From: Ophiobolus disseminans
Lineage: Eukaryota > Ascomycota > Dothideomycetes > Pleosporales > Phaeosphaeriaceae
Reading direction: 5' to 3'
Length of the DNA stretch: 64,000 nucleotides
NCBI GenBank assembly: GCA_010093685.1
Contig: MU006243.1
Coordinates: 318,360 to 382,359, forward strand
In this document: positions 10,781-21,005 of the stretch, piece by piece
How the letters are laid out: each line of letters begins with the position of its first letter
How positions within the stretch are numbered: position 1 is the stretch's first letter
Made by a program: the position numbers and the translations under genes
The notes under the pieces: generated by a model
What the model saw: only the letters and a program-made list of their open reading frames with translations
Told to the model about the DNA's origin: nothing
Databases searched by the model: none

Positions 10781-13465
10781 CTACGCAGCCGTCCTTTGCG
10801 CTACTCGACCTCCACGGACAGGTGCACGAACCGCACCAGGCCGGTTAAGCGTATACTTTGCAAACGACCTTGCGAGAGCCTTCTTTGCGCTGACTTTCTG
10901 GGAGCCGATGAAAGAGTCGATCGTGACAGCAATTGCTCGGTCAATGTCTAGCGACGAACAGTACTCGGATAAGCGCATCTTGCAAAAGGACTCTGCGATA
11001 CGCATGATGGCTTCGAGATGACGGACCTATGGCGGGTTAGTATTTCCTCCAAGCAAGAAAAGGGTAGCGAGAACTTACAGTGATTGGGTATGCTCCAGTC
11101 GCCATGGACTCGCGACGCATGTCCGCAAAGAGACGTGCGACCTTGTCTTGGTCGATCTGGTACAGTTTGGGTCTGCACTTCTCCCGTGCGTACAGAATGT
11201 ACTTCCTCAGCAGCTCCTGTGAGATTTCTCCCTCCTTACTTGGTACATCTCCGTCGACCTCCATGCTCTCTTCGCCATCGCCACCCTGTGCTGCCTTCGA
11301 CCTGTCTGAATAGCCGTAAGCTGAGTTGACCAGCGGATGTGCCCTGCTGTGCGACTTTACAACAAACTTCGCCAAGCGCTCATCTTCAGTCGGGTCAACG
11401 GTGTCACGTACGACACACAAGATGTCAAAACGGGATAGGATAGGCTCTGTGAGCTCGACATTCTGTGAGAATGGGATGGTTGAGTTGTAGCGGCCACCAA
11501 TTGGATTAGCCGCCGCTACAATAGCACAGCGAGCTTGAAGCGTGGTGACGATGCCAGCCTTGGAGATGGAAATGGTTTGCTGTTCCATAGCCTCATGGAT
11601 GGATGTACGATCTTGGTCGTTCATCTTGTCGAACTCGTCGATAAGGCAGGTACCCTTGTCAGCTAGCACCAACGCTCCACCTTCCAGAGTCCACTCGCTA
11701 GTCATAGGATCGCGACGGACAGAAGCCGTGAGACCGACAGCGGAGGCACCTTGACCGGTAGCGAAGACAGCACGATGAGCTGTCTTCTCGACAAACTTCA
11801 AGACCTGAGACTTGGCAGTACCGGGATCTCCTAAAAGTAGGACATTGATATCACCGCGGATAGAATGCCGCCCAGGTGCCTCTTTACTAACACCTCCAAA
11901 GAGAGATAGTGCCACAGCAGTCTTGATGTCTGTATGTCCGTATATATTCGGAGCGATAGAGTTGATGAGCTTGTCCACGATCTTTGGATCTTTGGATAAT
12001 TTGCGAATTTGTTGCTCGTCTTCCTCGGTCAGTCGGAAACCAGCCAGCTGGTCGTGGGACTTGACGACGTAGTTCGCCTCGAGAATAGTAGCAAACACAG
12101 GGAAGCCGTTCTTGTTGTTCAGGGCAGCGTCGTAGTTGTTTCGGTAAATACCGGTGACCTCGATCTCCTCGCCTGGCTTTGCTGAGTCAATCAAGTCCCA
12201 CAGCAGGATGACCTCGCGGTGGCGAGGCAGACGACCAGCAGGCACAGTTCCAGGAGACTCTTGTAGTGTGAGCTTCTGATAATTGCGGTAGACAGTTCGC
12301 TCAGAGTTGACTGTGAAGGGGCCACGCGATTGGCAGTTTTGACAGAAGGAAATTCTGACCTCGACATTCGAGTCCTGGTGGAATGGTCCTAGAGTGACAC
12401 CACATTTTGTGCAGTCGAATTTGACATACTTGAGCTGGGGGAAGACTCCACTCCGGCGAGTGACGACTCCACTTACACGGACCAAACTGTTTAGATGCGA
12501 CTGACGAAGCTGGCGGAGAGTGTATTGAACTGGAACGTCAGTGATGCGGACATGGATCTCAGCATGAATGCGCTCGTAGTCGGGGTAATGTAGAAGCACG
12601 ACTTCCATGGCCACTTGATCAAAGATCTTTAGCATCTCAGTCGGAGTGTTGGCAAGCCAGAAGGCCAAAGTCGCTTTCTGTTCAGCTAGATGGTCGAAAG
12701 ACACTTCCAAAGATTCGGCATTGACCTCTCCAAGTGTTCGGATGCGGGTTCCATAGACAGATGTTCCCTGTTCATCGGTATACTCTGTCAGGAAGGACTT
12801 GAACTCGCGGAAGATTGTCCTCGCAACCTGCGGCTGAGCAACCCAGTCGGTCAAGGTGTTGGCCTTGACGTCGGTAAGAGCCTCGAGCGACAGCTCCTCG
12901 TTCATGATGTCTTCGCCCATATCCATGTCGTCTTCCTCGTCATACCGATGTCTCCTGACGCGGCGACGGCCCATGAGATCGGCCAGGCCATCCTGTTCGT
13001 CTTCATCGGGCAGAAAGGCGGCAGGCATGCGGCGCCTAGCTTCTTGGTCACGGCGGTTGAGGCGCCGATCAAGCGCCCGCCTTTGCGCGAGATCAAGTTC
13101 CTCATAGTCTCCTTCGTCATCGATGCCCTCGCCTTCGTACGCATCGTTCTCTCGTGCGTTGTAGTCGTTCTCGAAGTCGTCGGCGAACAGATCAATTCCT
13201 TCGGCCTCTTCAGCTTCCTCGTCCAGATCATCAACGTCGCGCATCATGTCGTCATCGTCCAAGATATCTGCCTCGTCGTCGTGAGGCAGCATGGGCGGCG
13301 AAGATGCCATTGCTGCATCTTGTTAGTTTGTTTATCCTGGCTGCCGAGTCGGTCATGCATACGACTGGACGGCGGATGCGCCGCTGATGATGGGAGGTCT
13401 GCATCGTCTCTCGTACGCTTGTTGCCTCCCCTGCTGGGCCCGGCGCCTCGATTAGCGGAAGCCAT
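10781..13465 (-). CDS. MCM2: MCM2, subunit of the MCM2-7 replicative helicase, 3 exons
   Basis: Exons 13465-13363, 13312-11079 and 11026-10781 (reading on -) give 860 aa. The first exon adds MASANRGAGPSRGGNKRTRD; the ORF that begins at 13310 lacks it, but a 50-nt GT-AG intron with correct phase joins the two. An acidic N-terminal tail (DEADILDDDD, DLDEEAEEAEG) is typical of MCM2, which also binds histones. The zinc finger is seen in FDCTKCGVTL and SFCQNCQSRG, Walker A in GDPGTAKSQ, Walker B in CLIDEFDKM and the arginine finger in LSRFDIL. The last intron (11078-11027) joins YPIT to VRHLEAIMRIAE. The protein unwinds DNA at origins with MCM3-7. Confidence 0.95.
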
Positions 13466-14055
13466 GTTGGATCGTAGTGGTGAGCTGATTGTTGTTAGAG
13501 AGTTGACCCGGCGATGAGGAGGGGCAGGGTTGGGTAGCTGCTTCCGAGATGACAAGAACAGCGCATGCACGTACCTCATGTTGCTTGTGTGCGAAAACAC
13601 TGACTCAAGATTGCCCGTGTGGATTGGGGTTTACAAGGTCAGGCAGTGATCAAGGCACGAGGCGGGGAGTGAAAGAGGAGTTCGCGAAATTGTCGCGTCG
13701 ACGCGTAAAGTGGTTTCCGCTCAGCCAATCATTGCCCTGGCGCATCGAGCGCCCACGATGCCGCAGCTCCAACTGGCAACCACACCCCGAACCACTAACT
13801 TGGGGACTTGGGGTTCTTGGGTCCTGGAGGTCTAGTTGGCGCTTTTCACGACAATTCGCCAACTTGGATAACATCACGTGTACCCCGAAGTAACCTTAGG
13901 ACCTTGGGGCTAGACACCAGGCAACGCCGCGATTACACACAACCTCCGAAGTGCATCTCTTACCACCCCAGACGAGAGTTTTTTCGCGGCTCGAAGCGAC
14001 ACATTGCGCAGCTCTACCCCGTTCTCAGCCATTCGCCTCCTAACCATTCGTCATC
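13466..14055. promoter_or_regulatory. Divergent upstream region, MCM2 and UBR7-like gene
   Basis: This 590-bp region must hold both promoters. It contains ACGCGT at 13698-13703 (TCGACGCGTAAAG context), which matches the MluI cell-cycle box bound by MBF in yeast G1/S promoters and is sensible upstream of an MCM gene. This is one match to a 6-mer, so support is weak. No other gene is seen. Confidence 0.35.
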
Positions 14056-15876
14056 ATGGCCGAGTCACAGCCCACGTCCGGCGCATCGAAGCCGCGCGCC
14101 AACAGCATATCGCAGCAGTCGGAGAGTTCGCAGACTGCAGCCGAGTGTGTACCTATCCATAGAATTGCTTCCCGGGGGTCGCCGGCTGACGACTGCACAA
14201 CAGGTTCATCAAAGAGCAACTCAGCCTGGAAGCTGAAGCCCGCGAGGCTCTTCCATACGTTAGTCTGGCATCACTGTGTCATAACTCGATCTAATGCTTC
14301 ACAGCAATTCGACACCTGCACACGCGACCTCGGTCCGTTGCGCCAGAGTCTATATGCTTGCCTAACCTGCAATCCACCTCCTGCCACTCCCGCCGATTCC
14401 TACACACCCGCCGCTGTCTGCTACTCGTGCTCCATCTCGTGCCATGGCGAACATACCCTTGTCGAGCTGTTTAATAAGCGCAACTTCATCTGCGACTGTG
14501 GCACCACTCGCATGCCAGAGTCTTCACCATGCACGCTCCGTATCAATTCCACGACCGGACGGAAAGGCGATGTGACTGGGGAAGGTCCAGCCACGAGCAA
14601 CAAGTACAACCAGAACTTCCGGAATAGGTTTTGCGGCTGCGAGGAAGATTACGATCCACATCAGGAGAAGGGCACCATGTTCCAATGCCTCGGGCTGGGG
14701 ACAGTAGAAGACGGGGGGTGTGGTGAGGACTGGTGGCATCCAGAATGCCTTGTGGGTTACACTCGCGAGGAGTATGCGAAGATGACGGAGAAACCGAAAG
14801 CAGAAGTCACCAATGGTACCACTGAGAAGACTGACGCGTCTGCAGACAAGATGGAGGAAGACCAGCCCACGCTGATTAGAGTGACCAACGGACACACAGA
14901 GACTATTCAGCCTACCATCACCGCCGTCATAGATGCTGCAGTAGCCAACGGTACTGGCATCCATGGCAACGATATCGCAGCAGACGCTGAAGAAGAGGAC
15001 GAAGAACCACCTCTGCCTCCCGGATTCCCTGCGGAGGACGACTTCGACCATTTCATCTGCTACAAGTGTCTGCAGGCCAACCAGTGGATCAAGCCGTACG
15101 CAGGCACTGAGGGCTTTCTTCCCCCAGTCTACCTCGACAAGACACTCAACACTCGATCAGAAACCGTGGCGCCAGCATCCGCCTCCCTTAATGGCGAGTC
15201 TAAGAAGCGCAAAGCCTCCGACGACGAAGACGAACCTACCTCAACGTCTCTGGCAGTCCCCACACAGGCTAAGCGCCAAAAGTCCGAGGAACCCAACAGC
15301 GGCCTCTCAAGCATTCCCGAAGACACAAAGACCCTCCCCCTTACCCCAGAGAAACCAGACAACAGCACCCCAATCTGCAAACACGCCACCCTACCACCTC
15401 CCACCCAAGCTCCAAGCCCAACCTTCTCCCTCTTCCTCAAGCCAGACTTCCGCAACCACCTCTGCCGCTGCCCCTCGTGCTTCCCGCTCCTAAAACCGCA
15501 CCCCCAACTCCTCGACGAAGAAGACACATACGAGCCCCCCGTCTCCGACGCCGGCGACGACGCCGCGCACTCAGTCGGCACGGGCTCCATCCTCGACCGC
15601 GGCGAAGCAGCCTTCAATAACATGGACCGCGTGCAGGCTATCCAGGGTGCTATGGCGTATGCACATCTCAAAGACAAGGTCGCGGCATTTTTGAAGCCGT
15701 TTGCGGAGAGCGGGCAGGCGGTCGGCGCGGAGGATGTTAAGGCGTATTTTGAGAAGTTGAGGGGGGATGCGCAGGGTATTCAGGATGCGGCTGGTGGGGC
15801 GAGGGCGAGTCGGGGGGGTGGGGATGGGGATGCGGGGGGTGATGGGGATGGGAGGAGGGAGCAGAGTGGGTATTGA
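14056..15876 (+). CDS. UBR-box zinc finger protein of the UBR7/Mlo2 family, 3 exons
   Basis: Exons 14056-14144, 14204-14258 and 14305-15876 give 571 aa. The reading that joins GA to GTTC restores the family segment EFIKEQLSLEAEAREALPY; keeping the introns in frame would give a non-conserved stretch instead. The UBR-type zinc domain follows (CTRDLGPLRQSLYACLTC, CYSCSISCHGEHTLVELF, FICDCGTTRM). Next comes a PHD-like Cys/His region (NRFCGCEEDYDPHQEKGTMF, CGEDWWHPECLVG) with a second part near FDHFICYKCL. The rest is Glu/Pro-rich linker, and the Gly/Asp-rich tail (GGGDGDAGGDGDG) is low complexity. Human UBR7 and fission yeast Mlo2 are the nearest named relatives; an E3 ligase or histone-binding role is inferred from them. 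Confidence 0.85.
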   Translation: MAESQPTSGASKPRANSISQQSESSQTAAECVPIHRIASRGSPADDCTTGSSKSNSAWKLKPARLFHTLVWHHCVITRSNASQQFDTCTRDLGPLRQSLYACLTCNPPPATPADSYTPAAVCYSCSISCHGEHTLVELFNKRNFICDCGTTRMPESSPCTLRINSTTGRKGDVTGEGPATSNKYNQNFRNRFCGCEEDYDPHQEKGTMFQCLGLGTVEDGGCGEDWWHPECLVGYTREEYAKMTEKPKAEVTNGTTEKTDASADKMEEDQPTLIRVTNGHTETIQPTITAVIDAAVANGTGIHGNDIAADAEEEDEEPPLPPGFPAEDDFDHFICYKCLQANQWIKPYAGTEGFLPPVYLDKTLNTRSETVAPASASLNGESKKRKASDDEDEPTSTSLAVPTQAKRQKSEEPNSGLSSIPEDTKTLPLTPEKPDNSTPICKHATLPPPTQAPSPTFSLFLKPDFRNHLCRCPSCFPLLKPHPQLLDEEDTYEPPVSDAGDDAAHSVGTGSILDRGEAAFNNMDRVQAIQGAMAYAHLKDKVAAFLKPFAESGQAVGAEDVKAYFEKLRGDAQGIQDAAGGARASRGGGDGDAGGDGDGRREQSGY

Positions 15877-16150
15877 GTGGTGGGGTGTAGGGTGGGATTG
15901 ATGGGGCTTTTTGATGGGGTGTGTAGATTGCATGGGAGGAAGTGGAACGTGAATAACGATTCATCTTGTATTTATTCAGTGCTTTGACGGGGGAAAGTGA
16001 ATACTTCGTGTCTGTAGGTTTAGTACGCGATTCTGATCTTGGAAGAGAATCCATTGATCGAAGAATCCATACCTTCACGAATCTACATCTACAGCCTTTC
16101 ATCGAGGTGCATATTGACACCCCAATCCGCCGTACCCACACACGCCACCT

Positions 16151-17695
16151 TCACGTCCTAATCTCAGCAGCCTTTCGTAACCGATTCATAACAGCAGCCG
16201 CAATATCGTCGCCATTCGTGTCGTCAATGCCCTCCACATAAATCACTTCTACGCCCTTCTTATCCAGTTCGCGAAGAGCAGAGAACAAGCCCCTTGCAAC
16301 ACCTTCCGTGTCTGCCCCGAGGTCAATGTCCCATACAACGGTACCGCCGTCTTTCAATGTGTACTGGTGCGCATGCGGAACCTGGTGCTGGATGACAGAG
16401 CGCAGCAGGTTGGACAGCCGGGGTGGAGTACATTCTGGGATGTGGGTTGCTTGTGCAGGGTTGCTTGTGGATCCGTTTGGGTGCATGGTTTTGGTTCCGT
16501 GGACGTCGTGGCCTAGGGCAGTGGTCCAGTTCCTAGTCCGGATGAAACCAACACTCTTCCTCGTTCGGATCTCCCCCACGCCTGGCTTTTCAGCACCCAC
16601 TTCAAACAGTACAACCTCCGCTTTTGGACTGTAGTGTCGGTACTTCATTCCTGGTGCCCGCGGCTTGTTCGTGCCTCCCTCTTGCTTGTCTTTGTAGCCT
16701 ATCGCTACGTTTTCCCAACCGGGACACTGCCTTAACTGCTCTACGGCAATGCCACCCGGACGAAGGATGCTGGGTGGACTTGACAGGCCATCTACCACTG
16801 TGCTTTCCACACCGACTTCGCACGGTCCGCCGTCGATGATTGTGTGTATCCTTCCGTGCAAGTCATCGAAGACATGTTCTGCTGCGGTCGGCGAAGGTCG
16901 CGTCGATGCGTTTGCAGAGGGCGCAGCGAGTGGTCGGCCACATAGTCGCAGTAGTGAGAGTGCAAGAATCGAGCGTGGCATTCGCGCGCCAAATGTTGTC
17001 AGGCCTGCTGTTACTTCCGGTGCAAGGGTCGAGTTTGCGGGCGCTGGCAGGATGATAGTGAGCGGGCCGGGCCAGAAGCGTTCAATCAAGGGTCTGTAGA
17101 TTTCGGGTATTGGGTCATGCCCTGCCTCTGCTATTCCATCTACGCTTTCCCTCCTTCCAGATAGCAGAGCCCTCAGCTGTGGCAGCGAGTGGAAGTGCAC
17201 GATCAAAGGGTTGTCGGCCGGCCGTCCCTTCGCCGCGAAGATTGCCTTTACAGCCGAGCTCCTTGTCGCATCTGCACCTAGTCCATACACAGTCTCTGTA
17301 GGGAATGCAACAGGCGTGTCTGTGTTGACCAGCTCTTCGGCGGCCCTCTGCAAGCTCTCGTAGTCCTTGCCTTCCTCGTACTTAATCTCCCACTCGTCGA
17401 CCAAATCGGCCTCAGATTTTCTAAGCGTGATATTGCCCAGCTTTTGCGGGTCCACTGGTAGAATTGTGGTCTCCATGGGTGCAGAAATTGTTGGGTAGAG
17501 GTGTCTCTCAGTGGAGGGCATCGATTGCTTTGATGGGTAACTTCTTCGAAGGGGCAATGTCGGTGTATTCAGCGTGGCAACAGAGGGGCGGGCGGAGCCC
17601 AATGCGGCGGCTTGCACCAGAAGGCGGCAACGAGACTGACGGAAGAGGTGGTTTGCGATCTGGACATTTGGTACGTGGGGCTGTAGCGTGGGCAT
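16151..17695 (-). CDS. SUA5: Threonylcarbamoyl-AMP synthase SUA5
   Basis: A single 514-aa exon. The protein makes threonylcarbamoyl-AMP from threonine, bicarbonate and ATP, the first step of the t6A37 modification on ANN-decoding tRNAs. The YrdC domain is plain (TPVAFPTETVYGLGADATRS, KGRPADNPLIVHFHSLPQL, RMPRSILALSLLRL, APSANASTRPSPT). It is followed by the Sua5-specific C-terminal domain after the linker APGMKYRHYSPKAEVVLFEV. The first 74 residues before METTILPVDP are Arg/Ser/Leu-rich with almost no acids and look like a mitochondrial presequence. Internal Met59 and Met73 could start a cytosolic form, as dual targeting is known for this family. The tail (VIYVEGIDDTNGDDIAAAVM) matches fungal Sua5. 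Confidence 0.93.
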   Translation of the reverse strand: MPTLQPHVPNVQIANHLFRQSRCRLLVQAAALGSARPSVATLNTPTLPLRRSYPSKQSMPSTERHLYPTISAPMETTILPVDPQKLGNITLRKSEADLVDEWEIKYEEGKDYESLQRAAEELVNTDTPVAFPTETVYGLGADATRSSAVKAIFAAKGRPADNPLIVHFHSLPQLRALLSGRRESVDGIAEAGHDPIPEIYRPLIERFWPGPLTIILPAPANSTLAPEVTAGLTTFGARMPRSILALSLLRLCGRPLAAPSANASTRPSPTAAEHVFDDLHGRIHTIIDGGPCEVGVESTVVDGLSSPPSILRPGGIAVEQLRQCPGWENVAIGYKDKQEGGTNKPRAPGMKYRHYSPKAEVVLFEVGAEKPGVGEIRTRKSVGFIRTRNWTTALGHDVHGTKTMHPNGSTSNPAQATHIPECTPPRLSNLLRSVIQHQVPHAHQYTLKDGGTVVWDIDLGADTEGVARGLFSALRELDKKGVEVIYVEGIDDTNGDDIAAAVMNRLRKAAEIRT

Positions 17696-18018
17696 GAGAG
17701 AGATGACTGATGTTGAACATAATTTTCCTGTCTATCGGAACCTAGTGCGTGCTCTTTCCGATCCTTGCATGCAACGTCATCATGGAAGGAGCAAGTTGCT
17801 GAGCATGAGCATAAACAAGACCTAAACTAACACATCTTCATTCTCTGAGGCTATCCTACTATGAATGGCACAAAACTACAAGAACGCCTTTACACCTTCG
17901 AAATATCCGTGGCACAATCATGTACAACTAAGAAAGGGTATCCAGCCAACGCCGCCAGATGAAGCTGCCCCAGTCATGCCACTAAAACCAACCCCAGAAC
18001 CGAAATATTGAACAACTT
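17696..18018. promoter_or_regulatory. Intergenic region, RAD21 3' end and SUA5 upstream
   Basis: This 323-bp gap lies between two genes transcribed leftward. It serves the 3' end of RAD21 and the promoter of SUA5. I see no ORF, repeat or RNA gene in it. Confidence 0.35.
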
Positions 18019-19937
18019 TTAAGCAGACACAGAGACCTCAGGAGGACCCTGAAAGATGGCCTCGGCTGGCACGTCGGCTTCTGCTTGGGCTGCGGTCCGA
18101 GTCTGTGAAGCCAGTTCACCGCTAGCAGCTGTCTCTGCCCACTGGCCCCAAAGGCCTCGCTTGGCTCGAATGCGGAGAGGCCCGCCAAGCTCGTTCCCTG
18201 GCTGCTCCACCTTGATCGCATCCTTTGTGGCTAGGACCAGGACTTCGAAGAACATCTTGGTTGCATCCGCTCGTGATGTTCGGGTCTCAGGAAGCATGTC
18301 CTGGAATACGAGGCTCCTCTTCTGTCGCTCCGACTCACTCTCCTCGGCTTCGGGTCCAAATCGCTCTCGCAGAAGATGAACGGCGTGCTTGGTTCCTAGC
18401 GAAACAGGTCCACTCTCTTCAGGGTGAATCAGAGGAGCAGTGGTGTCGTCGAAGTTGTCCGGAACTGGAGAGTTGAAATCATCCTCTTCCTCCAGTTGCT
18501 GGATAGGATCGTCAGGCAGCTGAACAATGTCATCCGATCCTCCAAGGGTGAAGTTGCCACCAGCGAAACCGCCCATGTCGCCGAGCGTTGGGTCATCGTG
18601 CTCAAACTCTAGCTGAGGCGTCTTCTCCGCACCAGCAGCTGCCTCATCATCTTCGGTGCCTAGATCGGCAACACCACTGTCTCGCTTACGCTTGCTTGGA
18701 CGTGACACAACCTCTAACGAGAGTATACCGCGCAGTTCCGGCGCCCAGCCTTGGCTACGGCCATCTCCAAGAATACTAGAGACAAAGCCTCCAGACCGCT
18801 GCATGTTGATCAGAGCCATGAGAAGAGGGTCGCGAGGTAGAAATGACGCAGGCTTCAGGATCTTCTCGCGGTTTTGTTGCTGCTCCCTCAGTGTGGCCGT
18901 GGAGAGCATAGTCTCAGCGTCCTGTCCGATGACCCTTCGGCGCTTCGCTCTGGCTTGGTGGATAGACTCCTCCTCTTGTTCGGGCTCAAACATGGTCTGA
19001 TCCTCAACCGCAACCTCTTGCGCAAGCCGTGTGGCCTCTTCATCGTCAAGCTCGCTGAGTGGGGACTCCTCACGAGCCGCAGGCAGGTCGCCAGCTATTG
19101 AAGGGTCGGCCGGGAGGTCTGTTTCGGCCATGCCACCCATGGTGATGTCCATATCGTCACCAAGGTTAAATTCAGGCGCTGCTGGCATTTCTGTCAGATC
19201 TTCTGCCAAGTCTAGGCCGAGATCTTCCTCTTGTATATCCTTGAGGCCGGTCCCAAACTCCTCGGAATCGCGGCGCGCCAAAGATTCGTGACGACCGATT
19301 TCGATACTCGTGTCGTTGTTGTAGGTCGGTAAGCCCAAATCTTCTCCGAGATCCAGGCCAAGGTCGTCTTCCTCTACGTCCATGAGGTCCATGCGCGGCT
19401 GCTCAATGCTGCCTGATAGAAATTGGCTATTGTCCCAATCTGGCACAGTCGTGTTTCCAAAGTCGAGGTTCATTCCCAAGGTTTGCGACAACAGTAGCGA
19501 CGGGTCGGGCATGGGAGCCAAGAGGTCCAAATCGGTAATCATATCGGGGAGCGTCAAGCTTGTAGGGTTCGCGACGTGGGTCTGCGTGGGCAGATCGATG
19601 TTTCCTGGGCGGAAGGCCTAGACGCGTCAGTCGTAGTTATGCGCGAAGAAGACATGATGCATACCATTTTGATCTTCCACAACGCGTCATTGCAGTCATC
19701 GTGGAGGTAGTGCGCCTTCCTGTGGTAGATGCGCACTACACCGAGAAGCAGCTGCCCATTCAAGCGCAGTGCAAGCGGACCGCCGGCAGCCCCCTCAGGC
19801 CGGATGATGACCTCAATGTCTTCATCGATCTTGTCCTGCATGACCTGGGCTTTGGTGAGCTTCTTGTGCTGGTTGGCAGCCAGCCAAACGCGAGCAAGCT
19901 GGCCCGACTTGTACAGGAGGTCCTCTGGAAGAAACAT
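18019..19937 (-). CDS. RAD21: Cohesin kleisin subunit RAD21/SCC1, 2 exons
   Basis: Exons 19937-19665 and 19617-18019 (on -), joined by a 47-nt intron, give 623 aa. Exon 1 is the conserved Smc3-binding N-terminal domain (MFLPEDLLYKSGQLARVWLA, RLNGQLLLGVVRIYHRKAHY, DCNDALWKIKM). The middle is long and acidic, with disordered repeats such as DLGLDLGEDLG and DLGLDLAEDL. The C-terminal winged helix that binds Smc1 is seen in TSRADATKMFFEVLVLATKD. The kleisin closes the cohesin ring and is cut by separase. Candidate separase sites (acidic-x-x-Arg) exist but cannot be chosen from sequence alone. The mitotic RAD21 is preferred over meiotic REC8 because of the N-terminal match. Upstream ATGs on this strand lack conservation. 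Confidence 0.92.
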
Positions 19938-21005
19938 AGTGGTGGTTGAGAAAGTGGCTCGGGCGTCGAGGCAAGGTGATGGGGCGCGTCGGGCGTTGTT
20001 GTTGACACCGGCGCGTCGGCGGCGGGGGATGCGCGGGCTGCAATAGCGCGCCGGAGCGTTCAAAAATGGTGCTGGAGTGTGCGCGCAGCCGTGTCAATGG
20101 CAGTGAAAGTCAGCAAAATACGGCGGCGATGGTGTTGGGGATGCGCACCGGTGGGTGATGGTCCGGGAGCAAACAGGGCTGGGTTGAGGCTGGGAAAGCA
20201 CGACCGGGTTCGCGCTTAGTCATGCACACCCACCACCTTGGACCTTACAACTACGCAGTCAGTGCCTGCAGCCCTGAAAGAGCAATCGCGGTAAGAGAAG
20301 ACATGTCTTGCTTTGGTGAGATTCCTGCAGGCTCAGCAAGGTGCGTACATGCGCGACGCGTTCGAACCTGGACCAGCCTCATTCCATCTGGAAGAGGACG
20401 AGATGAATTTCTACTGCTCGTATAATATCAGACGAATGCGCTGTGTCGGTCTCTCAAGGTACATAGCCAAGCAAATGACATCAGCGCCGAAGCTGCAAGC
20501 GCGCCATCACTTGATATGGAATGCACATGCAGTGCCGCCGGATTCGGTGCCTGCCAAGACTGAATGCTGTGAGACGCGTACCTGATGCAGCACTGGATAT
20601 ACGAGACTGTGCTCGCGCAACATACCTACAAACGTGACTGTCGAGTGCCCGGTGGATGGCCTTGTCCATTTGTACGAAAGCCACCTGTTCTGAGCACCTG
20701 TTCGTGATGTCGAAACTCAGGGCCAGACCCCGGATCGGTGGCCAGCTGGCCCCTGCTCACAGAATATCCAGTGCTTTGACGCTTTGCTTGAATGATCTAC
20801 GCCGGACATGTCGGTAGACAGACAGCACCATTGGAGTTCCATTTTCTTTCATTTGCTGCGTCGCACATACCGCCCGCCGGGTTTTCGTCTCCTTAGTGTG
20901 GCATCGATGCAGTGATAGCGTCTGCTTACCTTTCCCACCGCCGACTGTCGACCAGACAGGCCACGTTCGAGCGCGGCGCAACACTGGCCTTCTGGCCATG
21001 CCAAC
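19938..21005. promoter_or_regulatory. Divergent upstream region, RAD21 and PMR1
   Basis: This 1,068-bp region serves two divergent genes. A copy of ACGCGT lies at 20575-20580 (GAGACGCGTACC), some 640 bp from RAD21; it matches the MBF box but is a short word. Several short frames overlap the region without recognisable content. No repeat family or RNA gene is seen. Confidence 0.35.

Noticed and set aside
12690..13517. A 275-codon + strand ORF antisense to MCM2.
   Set aside because: MCM2 exons on - are certain, and the antisense frame reflects their codon pattern only.
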